From Phyto melanocephala (lineage: Eukaryota > Arthropoda > Insecta > Diptera > Rhinophoridae), in contig OW799237.1 of assembly GCA_941918925.1 (NCBI GenBank), forward strand, positions 73,357,126 through 73,421,125: 64,000 nt of DNA, in the 5' to 3' direction. Shown piece after piece: positions 43,880-55,737 of this stretch (its first letter is position 1; each line of letters begins with the position of its first letter). The notes under the pieces are model-generated. The model ran no database searches. It worked only from the letters and a program-made list of their open reading frames with translations, and was not told the DNA's origin. A program made the position numbers and the translations under genes.

Positions 43880-43962
43880 TGTACATTAAACTTAATGGCC
43901 GTGTCTCTGACACAGCCTGCAGGGACAGTCCGTGGCCGAAGGCCTCGGACAACTGTCTGCTG
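43880..43962. other. GC-rich palindromic island
   Basis: In an AT-rich setting this stretch holds GTCTCTGACAC, CTGCAGGGACAGTCC and the palindrome GGCCGAAGGCC. It could be a decayed terminal hairpin of a Helentron or other element following the endonuclease relic. Confidence 0.35.
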
Positions 43963-44992
43963 TTTTTTAAACTAGTTTTTACTTAAAATTAATTTTATAA
44001 ACATTTGTAAGCAAGGGTCATGATTTCTAGGACAACTCAAACAAAACTAAGTAGTTATTCGATCGAAAGATAATTACTTTATGTGTATATCTCCAATATG
44101 AATTGCTAACTTACTAAGTAACTAAGGATTTTGCTGGGTAACTACTATTTGCTTTAATTTTCTTATACTTGTTCTATGACACCAGATCGAGAATTTTCCA
44201 CACAATGTAAATTCTAAAAATAAATATTTTAAAGCATCCCGAAAGTATGCCACAAAGTAAGAACTTTTCATAATTTCAAGGTTTTCAAAGTTGTAAATTA
44301 AATCGAAATAAACCAAAACAAATTACACATTACAAAGATCAAATTAAAAATCAAATTAATTTAAGGAAAATATATTGTTGACAAAAAACGAAATAACCAC
44401 CCCCTTCTTTAATTGAAGTGAATACATCTAATACACCTGTTTCTTATTATACATTTTCCTCATATTTGAAAAAAGAAAACACATCTTTACCTAACCACCA
44501 ACTTTGTCAAGAGTTTGTTTTATTGTATGATTGCTCGATAGTCTGCCATGCAGTGTACGCATGTAATGGGGCGGTGACAACAGCTTCGTTTAGAAAGAAG
44601 ACAAATTTTTATTAATTTTCCAAGACAAAACAACCGAAAAGTTAGTTGAGTGGTAACATAAGGACCATTGAAATAAGAACTACAAAGTAGCAAAACTTTT
44701 TAACGAACACAAAAAAAGTATTTAAATAATAAAGGAAAACGTAAAAAATCTATAAACAATATTTAAAAAAGTGAAAGTAAAAAATGAAGCTTAATAACAA
44801 CTACAATGTTGTTATAATTTGTTTTACTCTAGAAAAGTTATCGGAAAGAAAATTTCAATTCAATTAACTGACAATATGGAATATACTATGTATGTAAATT
44901 ATTTTTGAATTACAAATAATGGTTGATTGAAGTATCCTATATAACTGCGTTATTTAAAAGTGACAGCAATATTGAAATACCAAACTATCCAG
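43963..44992. other. AT-rich DNA, no gene seen
   Basis: Two frames of about 65 codons (44122-44316 and 44418-44615) are not recognised. Confidence 0.4.
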
Positions 44993-45247
44993 GGGTCTAA
45001 TCGCCGCTGTCGATATCGAACAAGCTATCGTAAAACAAAAAAATTCGACACATATCGAATTGTCAAATTACGGCTCTCGATAGCTATCTAATCGAATTGT
45101 TTGTTCATTGTAAAAGATTTTATTTTATTTGTAAAAGAATAATAACATATCTTTGGATAAAAATAAATAAAAAAAATACAAACATTGTAAGTAAAAAGAA
45201 TGACTTTTTGTTATTTTAAAATAAAATTGTATATTTAAGGGAAGAAA

Positions 45248-45935
45248 ATGAATCAACTAACGCTAATGATAACTTATTCGACATTACCGGATTCAGAGGA
45301 TGAATGTGGCATGGGAATGATGCGCTTTAGAAGACAGATGAGAGATAAAAGTGACCCACTATCTTTGCCAGCTAAAGCGTAAGTAAAACATTTACTTTAA
45401 AACAAGTGTCATTTTTTAAATAAAATGTAAATTTCGTTTAAAGATTTAAAAAACGATTCAGGTTGTCAAAAGAAGCTTTTAGCTATATTCGTTCACGGTT
45501 AGATTTTTCTGGACATATGTCAACTGCAGTACCGCCAACTCTTCAACTGCAACTGTTTCATTGCTTGCTACAGGTAGTTTTCAACATGCAGTTGGAAACG
45601 ATAATTTGATTGACATGTGCCAAAGTACTGTTAGCAAAATAATTGATACCGTACCAAAGGAGATAGAGGTAAAGCTGTGTCCAGATCTCATGAGTTTTCC
45701 CCTGAACAGTCATCTGAATGCCAGGAAGCATTCATGAAGAAGTATAAGATTCCAGGAGGCTTGTGTTTATTAGTGATTTTATATTTATGATATTTACATA
45801 TTTATATTTTCTTAAATAGTTATCGAATGTATATATGACACTCATATTGGTCTGCAAAAGCCAAGCAACAACGAACATATGTTCTTTAATAGAAAAGGCT
45901 TTCATAGCCTCAACTCTATGGTTGTATGATTTTTA
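45248..45935 (+). pseudogene. Harbinger transposase, N-terminal part
   Basis: Exon 1 is 45248-45378 (ATG start, ending PLSLPAKA), with donor GTAAGT. The next exon begins at 45444 with FKKRFRLSKEAFSYIRSRLD, then STAVPPTLQLQL. After a frameshift comes ALLATGSFQHAVGNDNLIDM, then SQSTVSKIID-type sequence. Further on (about 45818-45930) VIECIYDTHIGL, then NRKGFHSLNSMVV, matches the first catalytic block (usual form DGTHI; here YDTHI). The rest of the DDE domain is missing. It is clearly Harbinger-like and dead. Confidence 0.75.
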
Positions 45936-45949
45936 TAATAATAGTACAT

Positions 45950-46307
45950 TAATGCCGGCAGATTGAAGAATTTGTTCTTCAGCGGAAGATAAAAGAATTT
46001 CTTCGTAAGTACCTCCACCAGTTTTCTTTTTTGCAGCTTTGTTAAACGTTACTTTTTTTGACATTAAATTTTTGATCTGTGTAAACCTTTAAAACAAAAA
46101 ACAATAAATTAAACCATTATAAGAAATTATATTACAAACATATAAACATACCTTACGCCAAAGCTTTGAATTTTTAGTAGGTGCACCGAACGAATTTAAA
46201 CGCACAGTAAGTGTTTTCCACAGTCTGCTTGCAACAGCTTTTCCCTGTCCACAATTTGGTAGGAGGTTTTTTGCTAAGTTTGAATGCTCTGACATGAATT
46301 CAGGCAT
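45950..46307 (-). pseudogene. Harbinger accessory SANT/Myb-like protein
   Basis: The first exon piece, 46307-46152, reads MPEFMSEHSNLAKNLLPN, then GKAVASRLWKTLTVRLNSFG and SKLWRK. The minus-strand intron (GTATGT...AAAG, 46151-46087) is followed by VYTDQKFN and, after one frameshift in an A run, KAAKKKTGGGTYEEILLSS. The W-x-K and TGGG features are those of the Myb/SANT-like second protein that helps Harbinger transposase enter the nucleus and bind DNA. The frame upstream of 46307 may extend by another exon. Confidence 0.68.
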
Positions 46308-46689
46308 TACCTTCTTTTGTTTGGCATTTACATTTTTTACACTTGTCCTTAAATTTAATCATATAAAGAAATACTTTTGACTACAAAATAAATAAAACTT
46401 ACATTTTTATACTTTTTTCACAGACCGCGCAAATTAAATATTTTTTTGTGTACTTTACGATAGCTATTTTGGTATCGAATTGCTTTGTAAATATAGTATT
46501 CGATCGATGACTCGCTATCGAAAGCTATCATAGCAAACTTGTATATTTGTTGCACGATATCGAATGCCATAATCCAAAAACAAAAATTTTCGATCGAATT
46601 GATTCGATATTGACAGCGGCGATTAGACCCCAGGCATTACTAAGCTGAGTACTATTCGCAAAGTTTTTAAAAAATTTTAAATGATAATT

Positions 46690-47600
46690 TATACTATTAA
46701 GTTTTCTTCGATATTGTCACCGTGCCAACATGATTTTTGTAAATCTCGTTATACAACGACTAATACTTTGGAACTAGGCTACTATTATAAATTACGATTT
46801 TATAAATAAAATACAAACAAATACCATCTTCAGAGACTTTAATAAAGCCTTTAATACGGTCATAACCATGATCTCTTGCTTAACAAATTGTCCTTAATGG
46901 GATTTACGGATATTGCAATAAAATGGTGCAGATCTTACTTACCTGAAATAACTCAACAATTAAAGCTGGGAAGAGCTACTTCTAATGCTATCATTTCGCA
47001 GCCCGATAGTCATATTTGCCCGATTTTATTCACCTTATTTATAAACGATCTACCTTCAGTTATTCAGTATTATTAAGTTTTGATGTATGGCAATGATGTT
47101 CATTTTCTCAATCTTTTAATGAAAATTTTTTTCAGTCTATTATTGACAAATTAGTTATTTGGTGTGAAATTAACTAAATGAAGCAGAATATAAAAAAAAA
47201 AACTTAAGCACATGTCCTTTTTTTAGAAATAAGAAATTGGTTAATGAGTATAAACTTGATAAAATTATTGATCTTGGTATTTTGCTGGATTACCAATTAA
47301 ATTTTTGTGACCATATTTCGTTAATTGTTAACAGAGAAAATGGTGTCCTTTGATTTATAAAAAGGTGGTGCAAAGAATTTCTAGATCCTTATATTAAGAA
47401 ACAATTATGTGGGATCCTTACTATAATTTTCATATTAAGTCCGTGCAAAAGAAGTCTTTAATATTTTGTCTACGTGTCCTTGGTGGAATTCGTTTTCAAT
47501 ACCTTCAGACTCTTATAAAGTTACAATTTCTAAAAAACTCGAAGTTCAATGCCGACATTTCCGAAGATCTAAAATTATTTCAAGTTGATAATTATTGATG
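46690..47600 (+). pseudogene. LINE reverse transcriptase relic (jockey-like)
   Basis: On the + strand: CQHDFCKSRYTTTNTLELG (46720), DLLLNKLSLMGFTDIAIKW (46870-46930), then HICPILFTLFINDLPSVI (47010), and a decayed catalytic motif YGNDV (usually YADDV, about 47085). KLDKIIDLGILLDYQLNF (47245) and the VWDPYY/QYLQTLIKLQF C-terminal part (47405-47598) follow. Many stops make it dead. The palm Ala-Asp is changed to Gly-Asn. Confidence 0.72.
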
Positions 47601-48190
47601 TGATAACTCTAATTAAAGAACTAATAGCAAGACGCGGATTAGTGTAATGCAAATTTCAATTTTATTTTTAGACTGTGGACTGTTAGCAAAAAAGTTTTAA
47701 CTTCATTTTCAAATCTTTTTTAAGGAAACCAACACAAAAAACTTTCTCAAAAGTCAAAAAAGATTATATTAATTGTTTTCTGTTTATGCGCGATATCTCT
47801 AAAAGTATAATACGTATAAAATAACATCTTTTAGTGTAAACGAAACATTTAAAAGATTTTGCTTCTATGATTAAGACACTTTTCTAAGTTCAACTTAAGA
47901 ATTCTTATCAAAAGTTTACAGATACTATGCAATTTTTTCTATTTACTAAAACAGTTTATTAATATTTTTTTTCGAAAAATATTTCGAAAAAATTAGAAAC
48001 GTCACAGACCCCCTTTGCATTAATTTAAGAAATACATAGAGCTGACGTGTAGCTGTTATATTGCTATGGAATCGAAAAAATTTCGATAGTATTACAAGGA
48101 TGGTATTTGAGTAGAACCCTCCAGGGTCAAGAAGCCGTGGTCGATAAAAAAAAACACTAAAACCTTTGTGGAAGCTCTATGCTCCCAAAA
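47601..48190. other. AT-rich DNA, no gene seen
   Basis: Nothing recognised. Confidence 0.4.
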
Positions 48191-48194
48191 AAAT

Positions 48195-48971
48195 TACATC
48201 TCATAGGATGTCCGTAGATTTCTGGGCATGGTAACTTACTACTCCCGATTTATACCCAAATGCTTCTACTTTAACTACACCGTTACGTTTGTTACTACGT
48301 AAAATTCAGTTTTTAGATGGAATTCGAGCTGTCAAAAATCATTTAATGATCTAAAAAAGGAGATTGCCAGTGATCGAGTTTTAATGCCGTTCAATCCAGA
48401 TTTAAAGGTACAACTTGCGTGCGACGCTAGTCCCACAGATATAGCGGAGGTTTTGTCTCACATTGTAGGCGGTAAGGAAAGGCCAATTGCTTTTGCATCG
48501 AGGTCGTTAACTGCGGCAGTATCTTGGGAGGCAAATTCGAGCCCAACTGGATGCCTTAAAGCCTTAAAAAATTTGTAAAAATTCTGCCCCTGATATAACG
48601 ATCAGACAGCTAAGTGAGGGTCGTCTGCACTATATAGTTCGTCTTGATAATGGGTTCGTGTTTAAACGCCACCTTAATCAATTATGCGGTACTAACGTAC
48701 AGTTACCTGCCACAAAAACGAAACTACCACCTGACACCGAGTCAGAAAACCGTCCAGTTACAGACCAACAAATTCTTCAACATCATGCTTTAGTGCCCCA
48801 AATTCCGGCAACGGCCTTGTGCGATAACTCTGCAGTACCTTCTACTCCTACAACCACAGAACCACAACCGTCCACTTCAGAAAATGCTGAAGCTGGAGCA
48901 ACACAAAGTCGACGTACATCTGGTCGACAAAGGAAACCGCCGAGTTATCATAGCAATTATATGCGACATTG
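48195..48971 (+). pseudogene. Ty3/gypsy pol relic: RT end, RNase H start, integrase C-terminus
   Basis: FLGMVTYYSRFIPK (48215-48255) is the RT connection region. SFNDLKKEIASDRVLMPFNP then LKVQLACDASPTDIAEVLSH (48335-48465) is the start of RNase H with its first Asp, and ERPIAFASRSLTAA follows. Near 48560-48590 the frame jumps to an integrase C-terminal region, LHYIVRLDNGFVFKRHLNQL, with a Thr/Pro-rich tail and RRTSGRQRKPPSYH up to the stop at 48971. About 2 kb of pol (the rest of RNase H and most of integrase) is deleted. Confidence 0.8.
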
Positions 48972-48974
48972 AAT

Positions 48975-48989
48975 GAAGTGGGGGAGAAT
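48975..48989 (+). promoter_or_regulatory. Polypurine tract of gypsy element
   Basis: GAAGTGGGGGAGAAT directly precedes the 3' LTR. It primes plus-strand DNA synthesis in LTR elements. Confidence 0.8.
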
Positions 48990-49182
48990 TGTTATAATAC
49001 GTATGATTACTTTTTCTAAGGTGTTAATATGGTAACATCACAACTATTATATTGGAAGATTCAATTGTTCGTTTTTGCCACAAGCACCATCTTTTTATTG
49101 TTAAATATTTTAAGTTGTAAATAATTAGGAATATACTTTTATTCTCTACGACAGCGTGTTTTAATTACTCCCGAATACAACA
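48990..49182 (+). repeat. 3' LTR of gypsy element (193 bp)
   Basis: It starts TGTTATAATACGTATG right after the polypurine tract and ends CCCGAATACAACA, giving TGTT...AACA ends. No second copy lies in this window. Confidence 0.72.
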
Positions 49183-52100
49183 CATACCCACCACTTTTGT
49201 AAGCAGAACAGACTTAATTCTCTTACTGTATTGCTTCCATGGAAATGGTTAAATTGTTTGCATATGAAAGCATAACAAAGTATGTCTACTGTACGGATTA
49301 TTATTTTAGCAGTCTAAAGAAGAAGACTTATTTATTTCAATATATTTTTATATTTCACTCTTACTTGATCCTACCCTTTTTAGCAGTGATGATTAAGCTG
49401 TTCCTGATGGGGATCAAATTAGCCCCTAACGAAGAGATTAAAGACCTACGAAGTGGGATACAGCACATTAAGATCACATCATCTAGAAATTCTTTAGGGA
49501 CCAGATAAGCGATTCAAGAAGCACTTTTTGGTAATAAAGTTTTTCTGGGTATGGTATTTTAGGCCCCTGAATATTAGTTTAATTTATGTATGATTTTAAA
49601 TTAACTTTATTATACTTTCCTTCTTTATACTTAAATTACAAAAAAAAAAAAGACATTCAACACGAAATAAGATAATTGCTAACAAAATATTAACAAAATC
49701 CTTTACTACATGATTGCATCACAACTTTACTGTTATTGCATCTTATTTAAAATATAATTTTTTTCTGCATCAATCAAAAGTTGTAATTTTCGAATTGATA
49801 TTATTTTTGAGGACAGACAGCACTTAATAATAAATTTCTAACAATGCTCTCATGCCAAATTAATGTTTCAAGGGGAAAAAAATGTATATTATGTTTTCCA
49901 TAGCTCTATATTACTACAGAGAATATAATAGGATCTTAATTTTAATAAACGTAACCATGTTTTTCTCTGGGTGCCGTTTTGTACTCTAATGCTCCATTAA
50001 AACTTATATTTAATTCAATTCAAAACAACTAGTAAACATTTTTCTAAGATACTACTTAACTTAGTTTCAAGTGTAACACATTTGTGCCATATTGATTTTA
50101 AACTTAAAAAAGTTAGAAACAACCCCTTCTCTCTAAAAGCATTAAAGTTGTAAAATATTTTACAGAAAAACCAACAAAGTGGGAAAAGAAAAACCTATAA
50201 AAGAAATTTATTTAACAACTTGTTGAGACGAAATTGAACTTCCTTGTTGTATTTATGAAAATAAAACAAATTTAGACGGCACTCAGCGTTAAACTAAAAA
50301 CACTTACGTTCATATAAGGGTGCTCTTAAAATTCTTTAGTTAAGTTGAAGTTCCAACATTAATGAAAAAAAAACCAAGAGCTATTTAACCTTTTTTAAAG
50401 GATTTTGTTTTAAAAGAAACCCGCTTTAAAGGCTTTCTTAAAACTTTTTTATGTTCACTTAAAAATTAAATAATTTTCCATAGAGTCCTCGTATTTAAAA
50501 AAACAAAAAAAAAACATTAACATATGCGTTGTATGGTTTAAAGTGCCATAATGTCTCTAATGTTACAAAGTCATATGTGTTGGGTTAAAAAAACTCATTA
50601 TGTTTGTGCTAACGGATAGAAGACGCATACCTACATTCTCACATACTTGTATTTAAACTTCAAATATACAGTGGAAATTTAAAATTAGAAAACTTTTATA
50701 ACATACATGTGTAATTTATTAGATTATGTTAATGTATTTATAAGGTTCATGAATTAAAAATTGTGTTTAACTTGACAAGAATATGTTCGTAAAATTTAAT
50801 CTATTTTTTCACACTTCTATCGACGCACCTAAAATAGTTATAAATGAAACAAGTTACATACACACATACATAAGTATACGAAAATTTCCATTAACCAATA
50901 ACAACCAAAAATTCTCTTTGAAGTTATGAACTATTTTATTGGTTCTTCAATAACGTTTAGTTGATGTTGACAATCTGTGGTGAAAATTATGTTTTGCCGG
51001 CATCTGTCAAATCTGTTGTTTATTATTCTGTTTCTGTGGCCAAATCAATGCAACAAATTGTACGATTGAGCAGGACGTCCGAATTATAAAACTTTATTGA
51101 TAATAAATTTTCTTTAGCGACACCGTTTCCCCTAAAGTCGTCTATTCAGATAAATTAGCGCCGACTGGTAGGTTAAAGATATCCCGAAACGGCCGACAGC
51201 TTCATTCGAGGCAGAGCTAAACAACTTTTGAGATTTGACTTGGTAAACTTACAATCAAAACTGCGACTTACAGCTTTAACTGTTGGGAATTATACTGAAA
51301 GTAAATAGTTCTAATTACGAATTCTCATACGGTGCGACTTCTTTGAGGTCTTCATGGGGGTTGTTTTTTAAAAAACTTAAATCAAAATAAATATTAATAA
51401 AAATTTGCTTGCAAATGCATAATTTTGAATTACTTCTCATGCGTAGCAATTTGGCAAAATGCTACTCATGAGTCACTGGTAGACTTACACGCTCTGTTTT
51501 AAATATACTTTGGAATTGGCAAATTGTGGCAATTATCCTTAATAATATGTTAATCTTAGACCCAGGGAATCAAACTTACTGACCCTACACAACCCGATTT
51601 GTTTGTTGAGCAGATCTCAGAAAGAGGTTGTTAACAAAGAGCGAGTCAGAATAAACTTTTACTTGTATAAGTTAAATAAAACTTAAAAATACTTTAAATT
51701 TATTCAAATATTGTTCAAATGCTATAAATAGTGGTGCATTAATCGGTACTTATAACTTTATTCACTTTTTCCGGAAATCCTACCATTAAAGATTTTATAG
51801 TTGCTTTTGTTACCTTTTTAGACAAGGTGGACCACTAACGCTTTAAACTGGACATGTCCTAGGATACCGTTCCTGTATTCTTTTTTAAATAATTTTTTAC
51901 AGGGGCCCCGGCTGAAATTCTATTAGATAGATTTGTCTCTGATTTACATTATTAGCATTATTATTTAAATATCACTGAAGGGCTTTTTGCCAACTTGACA
52001 TGATGCCTAATTAAGCCAGTAATATATAGAACGCCTTCTTGATTTCAGAAAGTTAAAAGTCGTTCTTTTAGACACTTGGTTATATACATATATTTTTGTA

Positions 52101-52980
52101 TTTATCGTGTTTGATGCCACAAATAATTTGCTTTCTTTCCCACAACTGCAAATAGCTTGTCACACAAGAAATTTTCTTTTTTTTTATCTGGTATTGTTCT
52201 AAAACACTACCTCGTCCATCAGCCACAAAAAAAAACATGACCTGAAAGTAGCCAGGACATCAATTTCATCATCCATTACACAGCAGGTAAATTTATATAA
52301 AGTTTGAACTAAATTTTCTTTTGGTTCTAACATTGCGATCTGCAACTTTCTAAACCTTATATGACTGCTTTTCAGATAGGAATGTTCTGGTGCTGGTTTT
52401 CAATCCACAAAAAGTCAGTGTTTAATGAGAGTTCTGGACAGACAAAAACACTGATCAATATAAATATTTTTTAAGTCCAAACGACAATGGCAATCAATTT
52501 CTAATTGATGTTCAAATATAAGATGTATAGCTTGATTGCAAATTGATGGAGACGGATGAAATAGCTTACAAGTTTTATCCTTAATTAATAATAACTAAAA
52601 GCATTTTGGATGAATATTAACATAAAAGAGAGTTAATTCTGCATTTAAAAAAACCTTTTATTAACATATATCTATAAAACATCTACAATGGCTATTGACA
52701 ACATGCTATCAGTACAACCCATCAAGATATCGATAAAGCATGAAGCTTTACAAGGCTGGTTATGGAACATACAACCACATGCCAAGGAATAATTTATAGT
52801 TTGTCAATGGAATAATTCCGAATGTTACATGCGGCAAGATCTCTTCAACATATGATAACATTAACTGTATGTATTTCCAGAGGAATGAGATGGAAAGAAG
52901 TAATTAGAGTGAAGAATTTCTAAGATATCGATTTTTATATAGATGCATCGAAAATAACCTAGACGAAGATATAAACGAAA
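49183..52980. other. AT-rich intergenic DNA
   Basis: There are 3.8 kb without a recognised gene or element. A minus-strand stretch at about 52210-52370 (AMLEPKENLVQTLYKF then MDDEIDVLATFRS) is open without an ATG and looks protein-like, but I cannot name it. Confidence 0.4.
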
Positions 52981-52984
52981 AGGG

Positions 52985-54071
52985 CGTTAAATTCGTTTGC
53001 GATCTAAATTTTTTTAATTAATAGCAAAATACATATGTATGCAGATGATGTTCGGCTTTACCATAGTACTAATGCCACAAATATTAAATATTGTGTAAAG
53101 GAAATCAATAAAGATTTAAATGAGATAAATAACTAGGCTAGTGCCAATGGACTATGTATCAACCCCCTGAAATCGAAATGTATTTTGCTTTCTAAGTCAA
53201 ACAAAATATTTGATAACGTTAATATAAAAATTAATTATAAGGATATTAGTCTTGTTAGTTCTGCATCTAACCTAGGTGTTACGTTTAATGATAAGTTGAC
53301 TTGGTCAAATCATATTAACGTTGTCGTGGGTAGAGTATATGGTATGCTTTGTAACCTATGGGCTGTAAAAGATTCAACTCCATTTTCTATACGCATGCTA
53401 TTAGCGAAAACATACCTTATCCCATCGCTTCTATATGGTTGTGAGCTTTTTGCGAACTGTGACTATAATGCATTTAATAAACTAAATGTTGCATATAACA
53501 ATATCGCAAGATATATATTTCAAAGGGGGCGCCGTGATCATATGTCGCTATGCTCCTTTCAGATATTTCATATGGAATTGAGGCCTTTTTTAAAATTTAA
53601 ATGCCTTACCTTTTTGCATAAAATCGTTACATCTGAACAACCTGCGTATTTATATAACAGGATTCAGTTTGCCAGATCTAACCGTGGAAGAAAGTTTATT
53701 CAGCAAAGATATCGGAACCTTTTGTCACAACGTCAATTCTTAATATACAGCACAAGTCTTTGGAATGCTTTACCAAATCATATTCAAAGCTTAGGCAACG
53801 CAAACACATTTAAAAGGGAGTTTATTAAAATGTTTATGTAATAAATGTATATATGGAGTCTTATTTATTCACAAATGCATTGTTATTATAATTATAATGA
53901 TAGATTATTATGTATCCTTAGTTTGTTTTTTAACTAAAATTGTTTTTTAATGCTTATAACAACTTAATTTAAATATAATTATTAATTAATTTTTACACTA
54001 GCACTCTCATTTATAAGATTATAATCTTGTTGTGCTGGATATCAATTTAAGTAAATAAATAAATAAATAAA
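52985..54071 (+). pseudogene. 3' part of a fairly young LINE (jockey/CR1-like)
   Basis: The + strand begins just before the catalytic motif (KIHMYADDVRLYHSTN at about 53025). It continues in one frame with a single TAG (about 53135, where the family usually has Trp). From 53185 to 53841 a 218-codon frame stays open: NLGVTFNDKLTWSNHINVVV, LLAKTYLIPSLLYGCELFAN, YIFQRGRRDH and YSTSLWNALPNHIQSL. The 3' UTR of about 205 bp ends in (TAAA)n at 54050-54071. The copy is 5'-truncated, as is usual for LINE insertions. The few defects suggest a recent insertion. Confidence 0.82.
54050..54071 (+). repeat. (TAAA)n tail of LINE
   Basis: Five AAAT/TAAA units mark the 3' end of the LINE. Confidence 0.85.
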
Positions 54072-54169
54072 TTGCCATTAAGAGAGAAACGTGTTTGAAA
54101 TAAATGGATAATGTAAATTCATTTCAAGGACAGGCACTCAGAACAGAAAGTGACAAAACTATGCTTTCG

Positions 54170-54395
54170 GTAAGTTGACAAACATACTTTTGGAAACTCC
54201 GAATCTTGGTAGAGCCAAAGAAATTCTAATGTTTAGAAGATTAACTGGTATTACAACAAGTCATATAGAGTTAATGACTCATCTTACACGAATCGGACTA
54301 TCAGCTAGCACAACATGCAGAGCATGCAAAAAAGATAACGAAATACTGGAAGGATGCATTTGACAAAGTCCCGTGTTTGTTTTTTAACATGGACA
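54170..54395 (+). pseudogene. LINE C-terminal zinc-knuckle scrap
   Basis: The frame reads RAKEILMFRRLTGITTSHIE, then LTRIGLSASTTCRACKKDNE and ILEGC. It resembles the segment after RNase H, with the C-x2-C...H/C knuckle, in I/LOA/R1-type LINEs. It is a different group from the adjacent LINE that ends at 54071. Confidence 0.55.
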
Positions 54396-55735
54396 TATAG
54401 TTTAATAAAGTGCACAGCATACCGGAACGGTCATAGTTGTATATCTATGAAGGGTAGGGGCTGTAGGATTACCCACTTTTTCAACCCAACCTAATGATTC
54501 CAAATATTTTATAATAATTAATGTGGATTTGAACTATTCAACTAAGAGAAAAGTTTAATTTTAAATTTAAAATCATTTTAAATCAGAACTTTTCTTATAC
54601 AAAAACTGTTGATGAAATAAGTTTTGTTAATCCACCAAATATTTGATTATAACTGCCTTTCTTAAATATAGGACATTCCTTTCAATTCAAATCGTTTTCA
54701 AAAATTTGTTTTCAAATGTGGACTTTAACAAGGTGTGAAACATAGATAATATTTATACATTTTATTTTGACGATTTCTTACATGAAAATATGTAAAAAAA
54801 ACTACTTGCAAAATCGGTCAAAATGTGTAAAAATTATTTTCGTATTGTTTAAAACACAACAGAAAGCAACATCTGGGTTTTTCTGCTGAACTCTTTTCCC
54901 AAAAAATCCAAATAATTCGCTGTTTATACCATGTTTTGGGATATTCCCTGCAGCGTTTTCTTTTCTTTCGGCAACAAAAATAAATCAATTATTTTTTAGT
55001 GATTTTTGTTTTTTAGATAGAAAGTTGCAGTTGTTTTCCAACATTCCACCACTAAGCTTCAACAAGGTGTGTAAATATAAAATCATTGTGTTTACTTAAG
55101 ATTTCTTATACTTTTAGTTAATTACGCCTGTTCCCACCCCTAGTCGAAAAGTATTTTTTTTATTTCAAGTGGGCTCTGCTAAACCTTTAAATTACAAATT
55201 ATTTTGGGTTTCTTTTCTTGTGTTAGTCATGAATTTAATATTTTGGTTGTTAATTACACTCTTTATTTTCTTTTGTTTTATACTTTTATATTGCTTTTAC
55301 TGTTATATTTTCTTTTAATAGAAGAAAGAAAAATATTTATGTTTACGTTCTTGTAATTCTAATATTTTTATTTTGTTGTGTCTTCTTAATTCCCTTCACT
55401 AAGTTTTTTCATCAGTTTGTAATTTCTTGAAAATATTTAACTGCTAAAAAGACTTTGTTTTTTTCCTAACCTTTTTCGACGAGCACTTGTATGAAGGCAT
55501 GATTTTTATACGCGTTTCCCTGTCTCATTTACCTCTTTTTTGTAATAAATAAGCGCTTGTTGTGTCCCTAACATAGGCAACGAAATTACGACTTACGCAG
55601 TACTGAGAAAAGTCGTAAGACATGTCAAAAATTTGTGTAGAATGAACAAAGTAAAATAGTGCAAAAGCAAGCGCGGATCCAGGGGGAAGTGAAAAAGGGA
55701 TATTCCTTTTGTTACAGAAACGACAAGATTTTTTA
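54396..55735. other. AT-rich DNA, no gene seen
   Basis: A 73-codon minus frame at 55525-55746 overlaps the start of the hAT relic and is not supported. Confidence 0.4.
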
Positions 55736-55737
55736 AA

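Larger units (their letters stand above)
44993..46630. mobile_element. PIF/Harbinger element, internally deleted (1638 bp)
   Basis: It has inverted ends GGGTCTAATCGCCGCTGTC (then AATATCGAA/GATATCGAA) and a 3-bp target duplication CAG on both sides (44990-44992 and 46631-46633). It contains convergent remnants of the two usual Harbinger genes: a DDE transposase on the + strand and a SANT/Myb-like protein on the minus strand. Near both ends are ATCGAT/CGATAGCTATC-type repeats. The deletion removed the second half of the transposase. Confidence 0.85.

Noticed and set aside
49239..49508. 89-codon + frame after the gypsy LTR
   Set aside because: No recognisable domain, and AT-rich context; it is consistent with chance.
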